Assembly (NCBI GenBank): GCA_035295665.1
Contig: DATGIQ010000237.1
Location: 1 to 29,027 of the forward strand
DNA length: 29,027 nt
Direction of reading: 5' to 3'
From: DATGIQ01 sp035295665
Lineage (GTDB): Bacteria > Planctomycetota > Planctomycetia > Gemmatales > Gemmataceae
Positions 9,300-17,697 of this stretch are shown here, one piece after another; the stretch's first letter is position 1, and the number at the start of each line of letters is the position of its first letter. The position numbers and the translations under genes are program-made. The notes beneath the pieces were generated by a model, which saw nothing but the letters and a program-made list of their open reading frames with translations, searched no databases and was not told where the DNA came from.

Positions 9300-9962
9300 T
9301 TAACCATTTCCGTGACGGTCGAGCTCGGCAAACAGCTCACGCAGGGACAAGCTGTAGCCGGGCAAGATTGGGCTACCATCAAGCATTTGCGTTTCATCGA
9401 GCATCGTTGACTGGTCGGGTACGGTATAGACCGTTACGGTGCGGCCCTCCGGGTCTACCAGCCAAACCATCCGGACTCCGGCCGCGAAATACTCGCCACA
9501 CTTCCGAGTCAGTTCCGCTGCGGTGTTGCTTTTACTCAGCACTTCCACGGCAAGGTCCGGCACGAGGTGGGGAATCGGCTCCGTGGGAACGCATCCATTC
9601 GGGATGCGAGCCCAGGAAGCGGAAGCCACATCCGGAATGCGTACCAGGCCGGGAAAGAGACGCACCATGCCATCCGCACCGGTCACAAGCCCCAGGTTCC
9701 GCGGCCGGACGAAGTCGTCAAGAAGCGTGGCCATCAAGCCCGCCAAGAGGGATTCGCGGTAGCCCGTGGCTTTCTCCACCAGCACGCCATCCACCAACTC
9801 GCACAGCCGATTTTCACGCTGCTCCAGGTCGACAACATCGGCTTCGGTGGCCTGGCCCGGTGAGGGGTGAAGCAACACATGGGAAGCGGGAATGCCGCCA
9901 AGCTGGACGAGCAAGTCAGCCAGGGTACAGACGTTTCTGGACGGGCTCAATACCGTGCTCAT
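9300..9962 (-). CDS. Uma2 family protein (DUF820, PD-(D/E)XK nuclease fold)
   Basis: This 220-residue protein has the Uma2 pattern: ENRLCELVDGVLVEK near the start of the domain, then RIPDVASASWARIP. The nuclease core follows as PDLAVEVLSKSNT and VRMVWLVDPEGRTVTVY, with Asp in PDLAVEVLS and Glu in AVEVLS as expected metal ligands. The family is greatly expanded in planctomycetes and cyanobacteria. Its restriction-endonuclease-like fold is established, but its physiological role is unclear. AAGGA sits about 7 nt before the ATG. It is followed after 29 bp by the ABC ATPase gene, which may be chance. Confidence 0.9.
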   Translation of the reverse strand: MSTVLSPSRNVCTLADLLVQLGGIPASHVLLHPSPGQATEADVVDLEQRENRLCELVDGVLVEKATGYRESLLAGLMATLLDDFVRPRNLGLVTGADGMVRLFPGLVRIPDVASASWARIPNGCVPTEPIPHLVPDLAVEVLSKSNTAAELTRKCGEYFAAGVRMVWLVDPEGRTVTVYTVPDQSTMLDETQMLDGSPILPGYSLSLRELFAELDRHGNG

Positions 9963-10272
9963 GGATGATTCCTTACGGACTTCTGCCCGGCACTATTTTC
10001 GGAGACATGGAGCCCAAAGACAAGAGAGGCCGGATGCCGGATTCGGGCAGCAATGAGATGCGGAAACGTCCGCGCGCAAAAAAAAAGGGCGGAGTCAGCA
10101 CGTTGCTGGCCCAACGCCCTTCACCGTAGCCATGAGCCATCCTGGCTTCAATCCAACCCTAGGTCATCCTTCGTACAAATGCAAGTCGCCCGTGGGAAAT
10201 CTTTGGACCACGAAAAAAGGGGGCTGGAACTTGAATTGGAGAGTTCCGGACACCGTTTTTCGTGGTACTTTC
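9963..10272. other. Intergenic region with terminator
   Basis: This 310-bp gap lies between dapB (minus) and the Uma2 gene (minus). Apart from the intrinsic terminator at 10078-10121 and the Uma2 ribosome binding site, nothing is clear. The stretch 10122-10272 is the dapB 3' untranslated region and has no convincing ORF. Confidence 0.5.
10078..10121 (-). terminator. Intrinsic terminator of the thrC-dapB transcript
   Basis: Read on the minus strand, AAGGGCG pairs perfectly with CGCCCTT, which runs directly into nine T residues (10086-10078). The loop holds a second small hairpin, CAGCA/TGCTG. It lies about 150 bp after the dapB stop and just before the Uma2 gene, so it separates the two transcription units. 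Confidence 0.82.
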
Positions 10273-11067
10273 TCACAATCCCAGCACGTCATTCATCGTA
10301 TACCGCCCCGGCGCTCGGCCACCCAGGAATTTGGCGGCTTGCAAGGCGCCTCGGACATAGCAATCGCGTGTGTGCGCCCGGTGTGTCAGCTCTAGCGTCT
10401 CACCCAGCGTGCTGAAGACGATCGTATGTTCCCCGACATTATCGCCAACGCGGATGGCATGCACGCCGATCTCCTGAGGCGGACGTTCCCCAACCAGCCC
10501 TTCCCGGCCGTGGCGCAATTCCGTCTGTCCCATGGCTTCCTGGATAATGCGCGCGAAGTGCAGGGCCGTCCCGCTCGGCGAATCTTTCTTGAAGCGGTGA
10601 TGCCGCTCCAGGATCTCCACATCAAAACCCTTATCCCGCAACGCATGTGCCGCCTCGCCAACTAATTTCATGAGCACGTTGACCGCCAAGCTCATGTTCG
10701 GAGCCATGAGCAAGGCCGTTTCGTGTGCCGCGGCCTCGATCTCCTGTCGCTGTGCTGGATTGTGCCCAGTCGTGGCCACGATGAGCGGAATCCGCCGAGC
10801 GACACACTGCGGCAGAACAGCCATGGTGCCTTGCGGCGTGGAGAAATCAATCAGTGCATCGAGACGGATTTCCGCAGGGAGTTCCGCGCGCACCGGTACG
10901 CCCAATCGGCCTAGGCCGGCCAATTCACCCACATCGCGATTCTGCCACGGGTGCCCGGCGGCATCGAGGGCGAACGCGACAGCCAATTCCTTATCTTCCT
11001 GAGCCAGTTGCAAAATCCGCTGGCCCATCCGTCCGCAGACGCCGTTGATCCCGATCACGGTTTTCAT
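10273..11067 (-). CDS. dapB: 4-hydroxy-tetrahydrodipicolinate reductase
   Basis: This 264-residue enzyme matches the usual DapB length. It reduces hydroxy-tetrahydrodipicolinate with NAD(P)H in the diaminopimelate/lysine pathway, in the cytoplasm. The dinucleotide-binding loop GINGVCGRMG is at 6-15, and LIDFSTPQG and VATTGHN follow. The active-site signature ERHHRFKKDSPSGTA (154-168) gives His156/His157 and Lys160, equivalent to His159/His160/Lys163 of E. coli. The C-terminal domain ends in RAHTRDCYVRGALQAAKFL. GAGGGTGGG sits immediately before the ATG. It lies 41 bp after thrC on the same strand and is followed by a good terminator, so the two aspartate-family genes probably share a transcript. 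Confidence 0.96.
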   Translation of the reverse strand: MKTVIGINGVCGRMGQRILQLAQEDKELAVAFALDAAGHPWQNRDVGELAGLGRLGVPVRAELPAEIRLDALIDFSTPQGTMAVLPQCVARRIPLIVATTGHNPAQRQEIEAAAHETALLMAPNMSLAVNVLMKLVGEAAHALRDKGFDVEILERHHRFKKDSPSGTALHFARIIQEAMGQTELRHGREGLVGERPPQEIGVHAIRVGDNVGEHTIVFSTLGETLELTHRAHTRDCYVRGALQAAKFLGGRAPGRYTMNDVLGL

Positions 11068-11108
11068 CCCACCCTCGATCCGGTGAACGTGAAGGCTGAG
11101 GGGCCAAA

Positions 11109-12500
11109 TTAGGAATAGACCTCAATCGCCTTGATGATCTCGTCCAGTTCGTTGGGTACCTGGACGGGCCGGTTGGCAAATGTCGCGCGGCGGACGCCCC
11201 GTTTGCCGAGTACTTCGTCGAATGCCTTCTGATCGGCGCTGTGGTAAGCCACCGTTGCGGTCGGGTCTTTGAGCTGGTGGCCGGTCAGAATGCACACCAG
11301 CCGTTCGCCAGCGCCGACGACGCCTTCCTGACGCAATTTGCGCGCTCCCGCCACGCTGGCCGCCGAGGCCGGTTCGCACCCCAGTCCACCCGCACCGACC
11401 TTGGCCTTGGCGTCGAGGATTTCTTGATCCGTCACCTCGCGCACCACGCCGCCGCAGCGGTCCAGCGCACGCAACGCCTTGGTTAGATTGACCGGCCGAT
11501 TGATTTCGATGGCACTGGCGATGGTGGCTGCCCGGATCTGATTCCGATCGAGCTCTGCATAATGATCGGTAGCCAATTTTCCCTCCGGACGGCCCTGGTT
11601 CCAGCGCAGGCCGGAGCGTTCGTAAAGTTCGTAGAAGGTGTTGGCGCCGGCAGCGTTGATCACGGCCAGGCGCGGCAGCCGATCGAGAAGACCAAGGTCC
11701 GCCAGCTCAAGGAACGCTTTGCCGAAGGCGCTGACATTGCCGAGGTTGCCGCCCGGTACGATAATCCAATCCGGCACTTCCCAGCGCAGCGCCTCCAGGA
11801 CGCGGTACATGATGGTCTTTTGGCCTTCCAGCCGGAAGGGATTGATACTGTTAACCAGGTAAATGCCGAGCTGCCGGGCGACCTGCTGCACCCGCGCCAT
11901 GGCGTCATCGAAGTCGCCGGCAATCTGGACGGTGAGCGCGCCATGGTCCAGCGCCTGGGCGAGCTTCCCATAGGAAATCTTGCCGCTGCCGATGAACACA
12001 ATGGCCCGCATGAGATTGGTGGCCGAACAGAACACCGCCAACGACGCGCTGGTGTTGCCGGTGCTGGCGCAGGCGGCCCGACGAGCCCCGACCATGCGGG
12101 CGTGGGTGAACGCGGCCGTCATGCCGTTGTCCTTGAAGCTCCCCGACGGGTTGAGGCCCTCGTACTGGAGAAATAGCCGGCCGGATTCAACCCCAACATA
12201 GGTGGCCACGGCGTCGGCTCGTTGCAGGATAGTTTGTCCCTCTCCGATGGTGAGTACCTGGTCCGGTGAGGCGAAGGGCAGCAGCTCGCGGAAACGCCAG
12301 ACACCGCTGAAGTTGAGTGGATTGTGCCGCTGTGCCCACTTTGCCTCGAAATCGCGCAATGACCGCGGCGGCGTCAGCCGATCCCAATCATATGCGACAT
12401 CGAGCAAACCTCCGCAGCGGGGGCAAAGAAATCTCGTGTCGCTCACCTCGCAGGTGGCGGCACAGCTCTGATTGATGCAACGCTGAAAAACAAGGTCCAT
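11109..12500 (-). CDS. thrC: Threonine synthase
   Basis: This 463-residue PLP enzyme converts O-phosphohomoserine to threonine. It begins with a zinc-ribbon-like segment (CINQSC at 8-13, CPRCGG at 26-31), a feature of many long threonine synthases. The PLP lysine is Lys123 in NPSGSFKDNGM. ACASTGNTSASLA matches the conserved substrate/phosphate-binding region, and VPGGNLGNVSAFGKAF gives the glycine-rich phosphate loop of PLP. The C-terminal part GLGCEPASAASVAG is also typical. The ribosome binding site is weak (AAGAAG). It is the first gene of an apparent thrC-dapB unit, divergent from the amidase across 275 bp in which I see no leader peptide or riboswitch. Confidence 0.95.
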   Translation of the reverse strand: MDLVFQRCINQSCAATCEVSDTRFLCPRCGGLLDVAYDWDRLTPPRSLRDFEAKWAQRHNPLNFSGVWRFRELLPFASPDQVLTIGEGQTILQRADAVATYVGVESGRLFLQYEGLNPSGSFKDNGMTAAFTHARMVGARRAACASTGNTSASLAVFCSATNLMRAIVFIGSGKISYGKLAQALDHGALTVQIAGDFDDAMARVQQVARQLGIYLVNSINPFRLEGQKTIMYRVLEALRWEVPDWIIVPGGNLGNVSAFGKAFLELADLGLLDRLPRLAVINAAGANTFYELYERSGLRWNQGRPEGKLATDHYAELDRNQIRAATIASAIEINRPVNLTKALRALDRCGGVVREVTDQEILDAKAKVGAGGLGCEPASAASVAGARKLRQEGVVGAGERLVCILTGHQLKDPTATVAYHSADQKAFDEVLGKRGVRRATFANRPVQVPNELDEIIKAIEVYS

Positions 12501-12775
12501 CGGACTTCTTGACTAGAGATTCGGGATTGGACAACGACCCCACTGCCATACCGAAACCGTGCGCACGACGCAGCTGAGAAAGCGATCGGGTTCCAAGATG
12601 GAAGTGTAGCAAAGGCGGAATCGGTCGTCTATCATGGAGCCCCCAGGCCCGAAGGATGGGCAGCTGCACTGCGCCGATTTACATAGTTTCTCATCCGTGG
12701 ACGTGATACACTCCTCTCCTGGACGCAATGAATTCTTGACTGATTTGTCGAACGCCAAACCCAGGAGATGCGCGG

Positions 12776-14404
12776 ATGAAACGCATCGTTTGCATCGCGG
12801 TGCTGGCAACGGTAGTGGGATCTCTGATGATTCTCGTCACCCTGATCAAGGGAAATCGACTGGAGGCGAAAGGGATCACGTTGCAAGCGCGGTTCGAGGT
12901 CACCGAGGCAAGTATTCTCCAGCTCCAGGCGGCCCTTGAATCTGGTCAGGTGACATCCAAGGAGCTGGTCGAACTTTATCGGGATCGGATCGCCGCCTAC
13001 GATCAGGCAGGGCCCCGGCTCAATGCGATCCGGCATCTGAATCATAAGGCCCAAGAAGTAGCCCGCCAGCGCGATCACGAGCGGCGCAAAGGAAAAGCCA
13101 GCGGACCGTTGTTCGGCATCCCTATCATTGTGAAGGACAATATCAATACGGGCAACCAACCGACGACGGCCGGGTCGGTGGCCCTGGAGGGATCCGTACC
13201 GACGAGCGATGCCTTCCTCGTCCAGAAGCTCCAGGACGCCGGCGCCATTATCCTGGCCAAAGCTAACCTGACGGAGTTTGCCAACTTCCTGACAAACGGA
13301 ATGCCGAACGGCTACAGCTCGCTGGGCGATTTCGTGTTCAATCCGTACGATCCGCGGCCAGACCCCACGCAAGCCGACGGCCGGCCGGTCCTCGATCCGG
13401 GCGGATCCAGTTCGGGACCCGGAGCTGCGGCAGCGGCGAGTTTCGCGGCGGCCACAATCGGCACCGAAACCTCCGGATCGATTCTGAGTCCCTCCAATCA
13501 GAATTCGCTGGTCGGCATCAAGCCGACGGTGGGCCTCGCCAGCCGCACAGGCATTATTCCGATTGCGTCCAGTCAGGACACCGCTGGACCGATGGCGCGC
13601 ACCGTGACCGATGCCGCGATTGTGCTCGGCGCCATCACGGCCGCCGATCCCGACGATCCGGCCACGCAAGTTCCTGGGCGAACCGTCTACACCGACTACA
13701 CACAATTCCTGGACGCCGGGGCCTTGAAGGGCGCACGCATCGGCATTGCGTTCGGCCGCGGTCCCCTCGGAGACAACCAGTATTACTACTACAGCCTCAG
13801 CACTGCCCAGCGCGCCATCATCGATGCCGCGGTCAATCAGATGAAGGCGTTGGGGGCCGATGTCTTCTTTGTCGAAATCCAGACGGCCGCGGCGCTGGCG
13901 GGCTTTAACTCCTCGGTGCTGGAGTACGAGTTCAAGCGCGACCTGAACGCCTATCTCAGCCTGTTGCCGGCCAAATCCCGAGTCCACTCGCTGGCCGAAG
14001 TGGTCGCCTTCAACAGTGCCTATTGGAATCAGTACCGCTTCCGCTTCGGGCAGACCATCGCCCAGGCCTCGGCGGCGATCGATCTCAATGCCGCACGGTC
14101 GCAGTACCTTTCGGACCGGGCAACCGATCTGAAACTATCGCGCGATGAAATCGACCGGGTGATGGCGGCCAATAATCTCGATGCACTCCTGTTTGGCTCC
14201 AACTTTGGTGCCGCAATCGGAGCCAAAGCTGGCTACCCCAGCGTCATTGTTCCCGCCGGGTATCTTTCGACGAATCATGCGCCCTTTGGAGTCACCTTTT
14301 TGGGACAAGCCTGGAGTGAGCCGCGCTTGCTGGCGCTGGCTTATGCCTACGAACAGGCAACGCAGTTGCGACAACCCCCGCCCAGCACGCCGCCCTTGCC
14401 GTAG
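12776..14404 (+). CDS. Amidase signature-family hydrolase, exported or membrane-anchored
   Basis: This 542-residue protein has an N-terminal hydrophobic helix (about 4-24), so it is probably anchored or secreted. The amidase signature is complete. The catalytic lysine is Lys120 in GIPIIVKDNINT, the cis-serine lies in DPGGSSSGPG (207-216), and the nucleophile is Ser235 in TETSGSI. The extra segment VFNPYDPRPDPTQADGRPV before the glycine-serine loop is seen in the extracellular amidase branch. It hydrolyses a C-N amide bond; the substrate is not predictable. This branch is distinct from GatA. The ATG follows CCAGGAGATGCGCGG, with GGAG about 9 nt away. It is followed by a propeller gene on the same strand, about 85 bp downstream. 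Confidence 0.92.
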   Translation: MKRIVCIAVLATVVGSLMILVTLIKGNRLEAKGITLQARFEVTEASILQLQAALESGQVTSKELVELYRDRIAAYDQAGPRLNAIRHLNHKAQEVARQRDHERRKGKASGPLFGIPIIVKDNINTGNQPTTAGSVALEGSVPTSDAFLVQKLQDAGAIILAKANLTEFANFLTNGMPNGYSSLGDFVFNPYDPRPDPTQADGRPVLDPGGSSSGPGAAAAASFAAATIGTETSGSILSPSNQNSLVGIKPTVGLASRTGIIPIASSQDTAGPMARTVTDAAIVLGAITAADPDDPATQVPGRTVYTDYTQFLDAGALKGARIGIAFGRGPLGDNQYYYYSLSTAQRAIIDAAVNQMKALGADVFFVEIQTAAALAGFNSSVLEYEFKRDLNAYLSLLPAKSRVHSLAEVVAFNSAYWNQYRFRFGQTIAQASAAIDLNAARSQYLSDRATDLKLSRDEIDRVMAANNLDALLFGSNFGAAIGAKAGYPSVIVPAGYLSTNHAPFGVTFLGQAWSEPRLLALAYAYEQATQLRQPPPSTPPLP

Positions 14405-14459
14405 TCGTTCACGGTGCCCCTGTCGCGGGGAAACGATTCCGGTGGTCTGCCGGACGTTT

Positions 14460-14479
14460 CCTCCAAACCCCTTTGGAGG
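14460..14479 (+). promoter_or_regulatory. Perfect hairpin sequestering the ribosome binding site
   Basis: CCTCCAAA (14460-14467) pairs perfectly with TTTGGAGG (14472-14479) around a CCCC loop. The right arm contains the GGAGG that serves the ATG at 14489, so folding would hide the Shine-Dalgarno. No T-run follows, so a simple intrinsic terminator for the amidase gene is less likely. A translational control element is an inference. Confidence 0.6.
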
Positions 14480-14488
14480 CATTCCCTC

Positions 14489-15394
14489 ATGAGGCAACCG
14501 GTTTGGGTCCTGCTAAGTTTGGGCCTGTTCCTCGGCGTCAGCGGGCAGGTTCGAGCCGACTTGATCTACTGGACGGATCTTGGGACGAATGATATCCGGC
14601 GTGCCAATCTGAATGGGTCGGGCCAGCAAATCTTGATTAGCGGGCTCCCAGGCCCAGCCGGGATCGTTGTCGATGGAACCGGCAGCAAGATGTACTGGAC
14701 CGATTATGGCGCCGGCGACATCCGCCGGAGCAATCTGGACGGCACGGGCCAACAGACCCTCATCACCGGGCTTACTGCTCCGGCCGGCATCGATCTGGAC
14801 GTCGCCAGCGGCAGGATGTACTGGGCCGATGGCAACGGCGACATTCGTCGGGCGAACCTGGACGGCACCGGTGCCCAGACGCTCATCACGAAGCTGGGAG
14901 GCGTACGCGGCCTGGCTCTCGACGTGGCCAACGGGAAAATGTACTGGACCGACAATGTTCTGGGGGTGATCCGGCGGGCCAACCTGGACGGCACCGGCAT
15001 GCAACTGATCGTGAGCGGGCTGCCGGGGCCGCTGGGAATTGATCTCGACGTGGCGGCGGGCAAATTGTACTGGGCCGACACCAGCGGCCTCCGGCGGGCG
15101 AACCTCGACGGCACCGGCCGGCAAACGCTCCTCACCGGGCTGCCGGGACCTTCGGGTCTGGCGCTGGACGCTGCGGGCGGCAAGATGTACTGGACCGATT
15201 TCATGGGCGGCGCTATCGAGCGGGCCAACCTCGACGGTTCCGGCCGGGAGCTTCTTGTCCGGGGTCTCGTCGATCCCCCCTTGCTCACGCTGGACAGCCG
15301 GCTGGCCCCAGTTCCCGAGCCGAGCACGTTCTTGTTACTCACCCTCGGCGGTCTCGGCCTGGTCGGTTATGCGGTCCGGAGGAAGCGCGGATGA
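14489..15394 (+). CDS. Secreted YWTD-repeat beta-propeller protein with PEP-CTERM anchor
   Basis: This is a 301-residue protein. The signal peptide is residues 1-23, with cleavage probably after QVRA. Six repeats of roughly 40 residues follow, each with YWTD or YWAD and then RRANLDGTG-like text. This is the LDL-receptor class-B (YWTD) pattern, which forms a six-bladed propeller. Each blade also keeps GLPGPxGIxLD. The C-terminus is a classic PEP-CTERM signal: VPEPST, a hydrophobic helix (FLLLTLGGLGLVGYAV), then RRKRG. It should therefore be sorted by an exosortase encoded elsewhere. The start at 14489 is chosen for the signal peptide and GGAGG; the longer frame from 14414 has neither. Its stop overlaps the helicase ATG (ATGA). 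The ligand is unknown. Confidence 0.88.
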   Translation: MRQPVWVLLSLGLFLGVSGQVRADLIYWTDLGTNDIRRANLNGSGQQILISGLPGPAGIVVDGTGSKMYWTDYGAGDIRRSNLDGTGQQTLITGLTAPAGIDLDVASGRMYWADGNGDIRRANLDGTGAQTLITKLGGVRGLALDVANGKMYWTDNVLGVIRRANLDGTGMQLIVSGLPGPLGIDLDVAAGKLYWADTSGLRRANLDGTGRQTLLTGLPGPSGLALDAAGGKMYWTDFMGGAIERANLDGSGRELLVRGLVDPPLLTLDSRLAPVPEPSTFLLLTLGGLGLVGYAVRRKRG

Positions 15395-17445
15395 TGCACG
15401 GATCCGGCCCCCCGTCGTTCCTGGCCACGCTCAACCCCCAGCAGCGAGCGGCCGCCGAGCATCCTTCCGGGCCGCTCCTGGTCATCGCCGGGGCCGGCAC
15501 TGGCAAAACCAAGACATTGGCGGCTCGTGTGGCGGCGCTGATCCGCGGCGGCGCTATTCCCGGGCGCATTCTCTTGCTCACGTTCACGCGCCGGGCAGCC
15601 GCCGAGATGATTCGCCGGGCTGGTCAGGTTGTCGGCGAAAGCATCGCTGCTGGTGTCTGGGGCGGTACATTCCATGCTATCGCCCATCGGCTCCTTCGCA
15701 CGCACACCCAGGCGTTGGGTTTGAGCAAGGGCTTCGTGATCATCGACCAGGGCGATGCCGAAGATTTGCTCCACCTGATTCGCACCGATTTCGATTTGCA
15801 CCGCGCCAAATCGCGCTTCCCGCAGAAAGGGACGCTCCTGGCAATTTATTCGCGCTGTGTCAACACCGGCGAAACCTTAGAACGTGCCTTGGCCGAACAC
15901 TTCCCCTGGTGCCAAGCCCACCAAGTCGACATCAAGCGGATCTTCCAGGAGTACAGCCGGCGCAAGCACGAGCGGCAGCTGTTCGATTACGATGACCTGC
16001 TTCTCTACTGGGACCAGGCGCTCACTGTCCCGGCCGTCGCTGAGGGCATCGCTGGCCGCTTCCAGCACGTGTTGGTCGATGAGTACCAAGATACCAATCC
16101 GATGCAGGCCGCCATTCTGCGAAAGCTCTGGGCCCGTATGCAGCACGCGAATTCCAGCAACTGCTCGCTCATGGTGGTGGGCGACGATGCCCAGTCGATT
16201 TACAGTTTTCGTGGTGCCACGGTGAAGAACATCCTGGATTTTCCGGAACTATTCGCCGGCACTACCACCATCACGTTGGAGCAAAACTACCGCAGCGTGG
16301 CCCCCATTCTGGAAGCGGCCAACGCGGTCATGCGTACCGCGCCGCATCAGTTCGCCAAAAACCTCTGGTCGGAAAAAACCAGTGGCCACAAGCCCCACCT
16401 GGTGACGTGCGCCGATGAGCTGGAACAGAGTCGATTTATCGTCGAACGCATCCTGGCTAACCGCGAAGAAGGCATCTCGTTGATGCATCAAGCGGTCTTG
16501 TTCCGTGCCGGCCACAACTCCGATGCATTGGAAGTGGAGCTCAGCCGGCGCAATGTTCCGTTCGTCAAGTGGGGCGGGCTGCGGTTTCTCGAGGCGGCCC
16601 ACATCAAGGACCTGCTCGCTTTTTTGCGCATCCTCGAAAATCCGCGCGATGAGCTGAGCTGGATGCGGATCCTGCAGATGCTGGAGGGAATCGGTCCCGG
16701 CCGAGCACGGCAAGCCATCGATCATCTTCAACAGGGCCACAACGGTCCGGAAGCGCTGCTGACCTGGAAGGCTCCGGCCGCGGCGCGAAACCAGGTGCAA
16801 GACTTGGTCCAGCTCCTGCAAGCGCTGGTGGCCGAAGATCCGGAGCCGCCGCTTCCCAGCCAGATCGAGCGGATCCGGTCGTTCTACACCCCCCTGTTTG
16901 AGAAGCGCTACGAGCAGCCGCAGATGCGCGTCCGGGATCTGGACCAGCTCGAGCTGCTCGCCCAGCAAGCCAGCAGCCGGGCTGGCTTCCTTGCCGATTT
17001 GACGCTGGATCCGCCGGTTTCCACAGGCGACTTGGCCGGACCGCCGCTTCTGGACGAGGAATATGTCATCCTGAGTACCGTCCATTCCGCCAAAGGCTGC
17101 GAGTGGGACATTGTTTACGTGATCCACGCCGCTGACGGAGTGATCCCGTCCGACATGTCCACGAGCGACGGGGAGTTGGAGGAGGAGCGCCGGCTGCTCT
17201 ATGTCGCCATGACCCGGGCCCGCGATCAACTCTACATCGTCTTTCCCTTGCGGTATTATCACCGCAAACACGCCCTGGGAGATGGCCACAGCTTCGCCCA
17301 GCTAACGCGGTTCATCGCGCCCGAAATGTTTTCCCTGTTCGAGCGCAGCGGTCGGGGCCGGGACGAGCCGGCTCCCCCAGTCAGTGACGCCGCGGCCACG
17401 TCGGTGATCGACGGCGTACAGGAGCGGCTCGAACGACTTTGGTAG
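15391..17445 (+). CDS. UvrD/PcrA/Rep-like superfamily 1 DNA helicase
   Basis: This 684-residue 3'-5' helicase has all its motifs: Q-motif LNPQQRAA, motif I GAGTGKT, Ia LLTFTRRAAAEM, motif II VDEYQDTNPMQ, motif III GDDAQSIYSFRGA, motif IV LEQNYRS, motif V STVHSAKGCEWD and motif VI RRLLYVAMTRARDQL. These bind ATP and unwind DNA during repair or replication restart. It is slightly short for UvrD/PcrA (about 720-750 residues) and lacks a long C-terminal tail. It starts with ATGATG, and the first ATG overlaps the stop of the PEP-CTERM gene. GGAGGAAG lies about 9 nt upstream. The coupling with a surface protein is odd. It may be one of several paralogues, so I give no gene symbol. Confidence 0.94.
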   Translation: MMHGSGPPSFLATLNPQQRAAAEHPSGPLLVIAGAGTGKTKTLAARVAALIRGGAIPGRILLLTFTRRAAAEMIRRAGQVVGESIAAGVWGGTFHAIAHRLLRTHTQALGLSKGFVIIDQGDAEDLLHLIRTDFDLHRAKSRFPQKGTLLAIYSRCVNTGETLERALAEHFPWCQAHQVDIKRIFQEYSRRKHERQLFDYDDLLLYWDQALTVPAVAEGIAGRFQHVLVDEYQDTNPMQAAILRKLWARMQHANSSNCSLMVVGDDAQSIYSFRGATVKNILDFPELFAGTTTITLEQNYRSVAPILEAANAVMRTAPHQFAKNLWSEKTSGHKPHLVTCADELEQSRFIVERILANREEGISLMHQAVLFRAGHNSDALEVELSRRNVPFVKWGGLRFLEAAHIKDLLAFLRILENPRDELSWMRILQMLEGIGPGRARQAIDHLQQGHNGPEALLTWKAPAAARNQVQDLVQLLQALVAEDPEPPLPSQIERIRSFYTPLFEKRYEQPQMRVRDLDQLELLAQQASSRAGFLADLTLDPPVSTGDLAGPPLLDEEYVILSTVHSAKGCEWDIVYVIHAADGVIPSDMSTSDGELEEERRLLYVAMTRARDQLYIVFPLRYYHRKHALGDGHSFAQLTRFIAPEMFSLFERSGRGRDEPAPPVSDAAATSVIDGVQERLERLW

Positions 17446-17452
17446 GGGTTTA

Positions 17453-17477
17453 AGTAGCAGCGGAACAGAAAACCGGC
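17453..17477 (+). repeat. MITE-end-like repeat, copy A
   Basis: The sequence AGTAGCAGCGGAACAG followed by AAAACCGGC differs from the left end of the 208-bp MITE at 25685 at only two positions (GC in place of TT). No matching inverted end is visible within the next few hundred bases, so this is a solo end. Confidence 0.6.
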
Positions 17478-17619
17478 AGAAGGCGTCGCAAAACGTATCG
17501 CGCAAGGCGCATGCGTTGCGACCATGTTTTGCGAACCGGAGAGCGAGGGAAAGGCGTTGTCCCGTTCGACGGCGCAGAATACTTGGGTTTTGCGATCACC
17601 AATGCCCTGCGCGCCCTTT

Positions 17620-17645
17620 GAGCAGCAGGGGAGCAGGAAACCGAC
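17620..17645 (+). repeat. MITE-end-like repeat, divergent copy B
   Basis: GAGCAGCAGGGGAGCAGG followed by AAACCGAC aligns without gaps to the left end of the MITE at 25685, with about seven substitutions; similarity continues into the next dozen bases (ATAAGCGG). It has the same orientation as copy A, so the two do not form a matched pair. Confidence 0.45.
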
Positions 17646-17697
17646 ATAAGCGGTCAAGCGGCTTCATCCGGCGTTCCTGTCCTCGGACCGCGGAGCG

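Larger units (their letters stand above)
17446..17697. other. Non-coding stretch with repeat ends and hairpins
   Basis: Directly after the helicase stop lie two copies, in the same orientation, of the sequence that forms the ends of the MITE at 25685-25892. Between them TCGCAAAAC (about 17487) is mirrored by GTTTTGCGA at about 17524, and GGTTTTGCGAT recurs near 17586, so the segment can fold into hairpins. Minus-strand open frames here have no recognisable product. It looks like scar tissue from mobile elements. Confidence 0.5.

Noticed and set aside
12501..12775. Possible riboswitch or attenuator before thrC
   Set aside because: No leader peptide with Thr/Lys runs, no terminator-like hairpin and no known aptamer motif could be found by eye.
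12632..13987. Minus-strand frame of 451 codons
   Set aside because: Antisense to the amidase gene, whose full catalytic signature is on the plus strand.
14570..15280. Regularly spaced similar sequence that could suggest a CRISPR array
   Set aside because: The repeats are about 120 bp apart, diverged, and encode the YWTD propeller blades; there are no unique spacers.
16249..17289. Minus-strand frame of 346 codons
   Set aside because: Antisense to the helicase gene; no family features.
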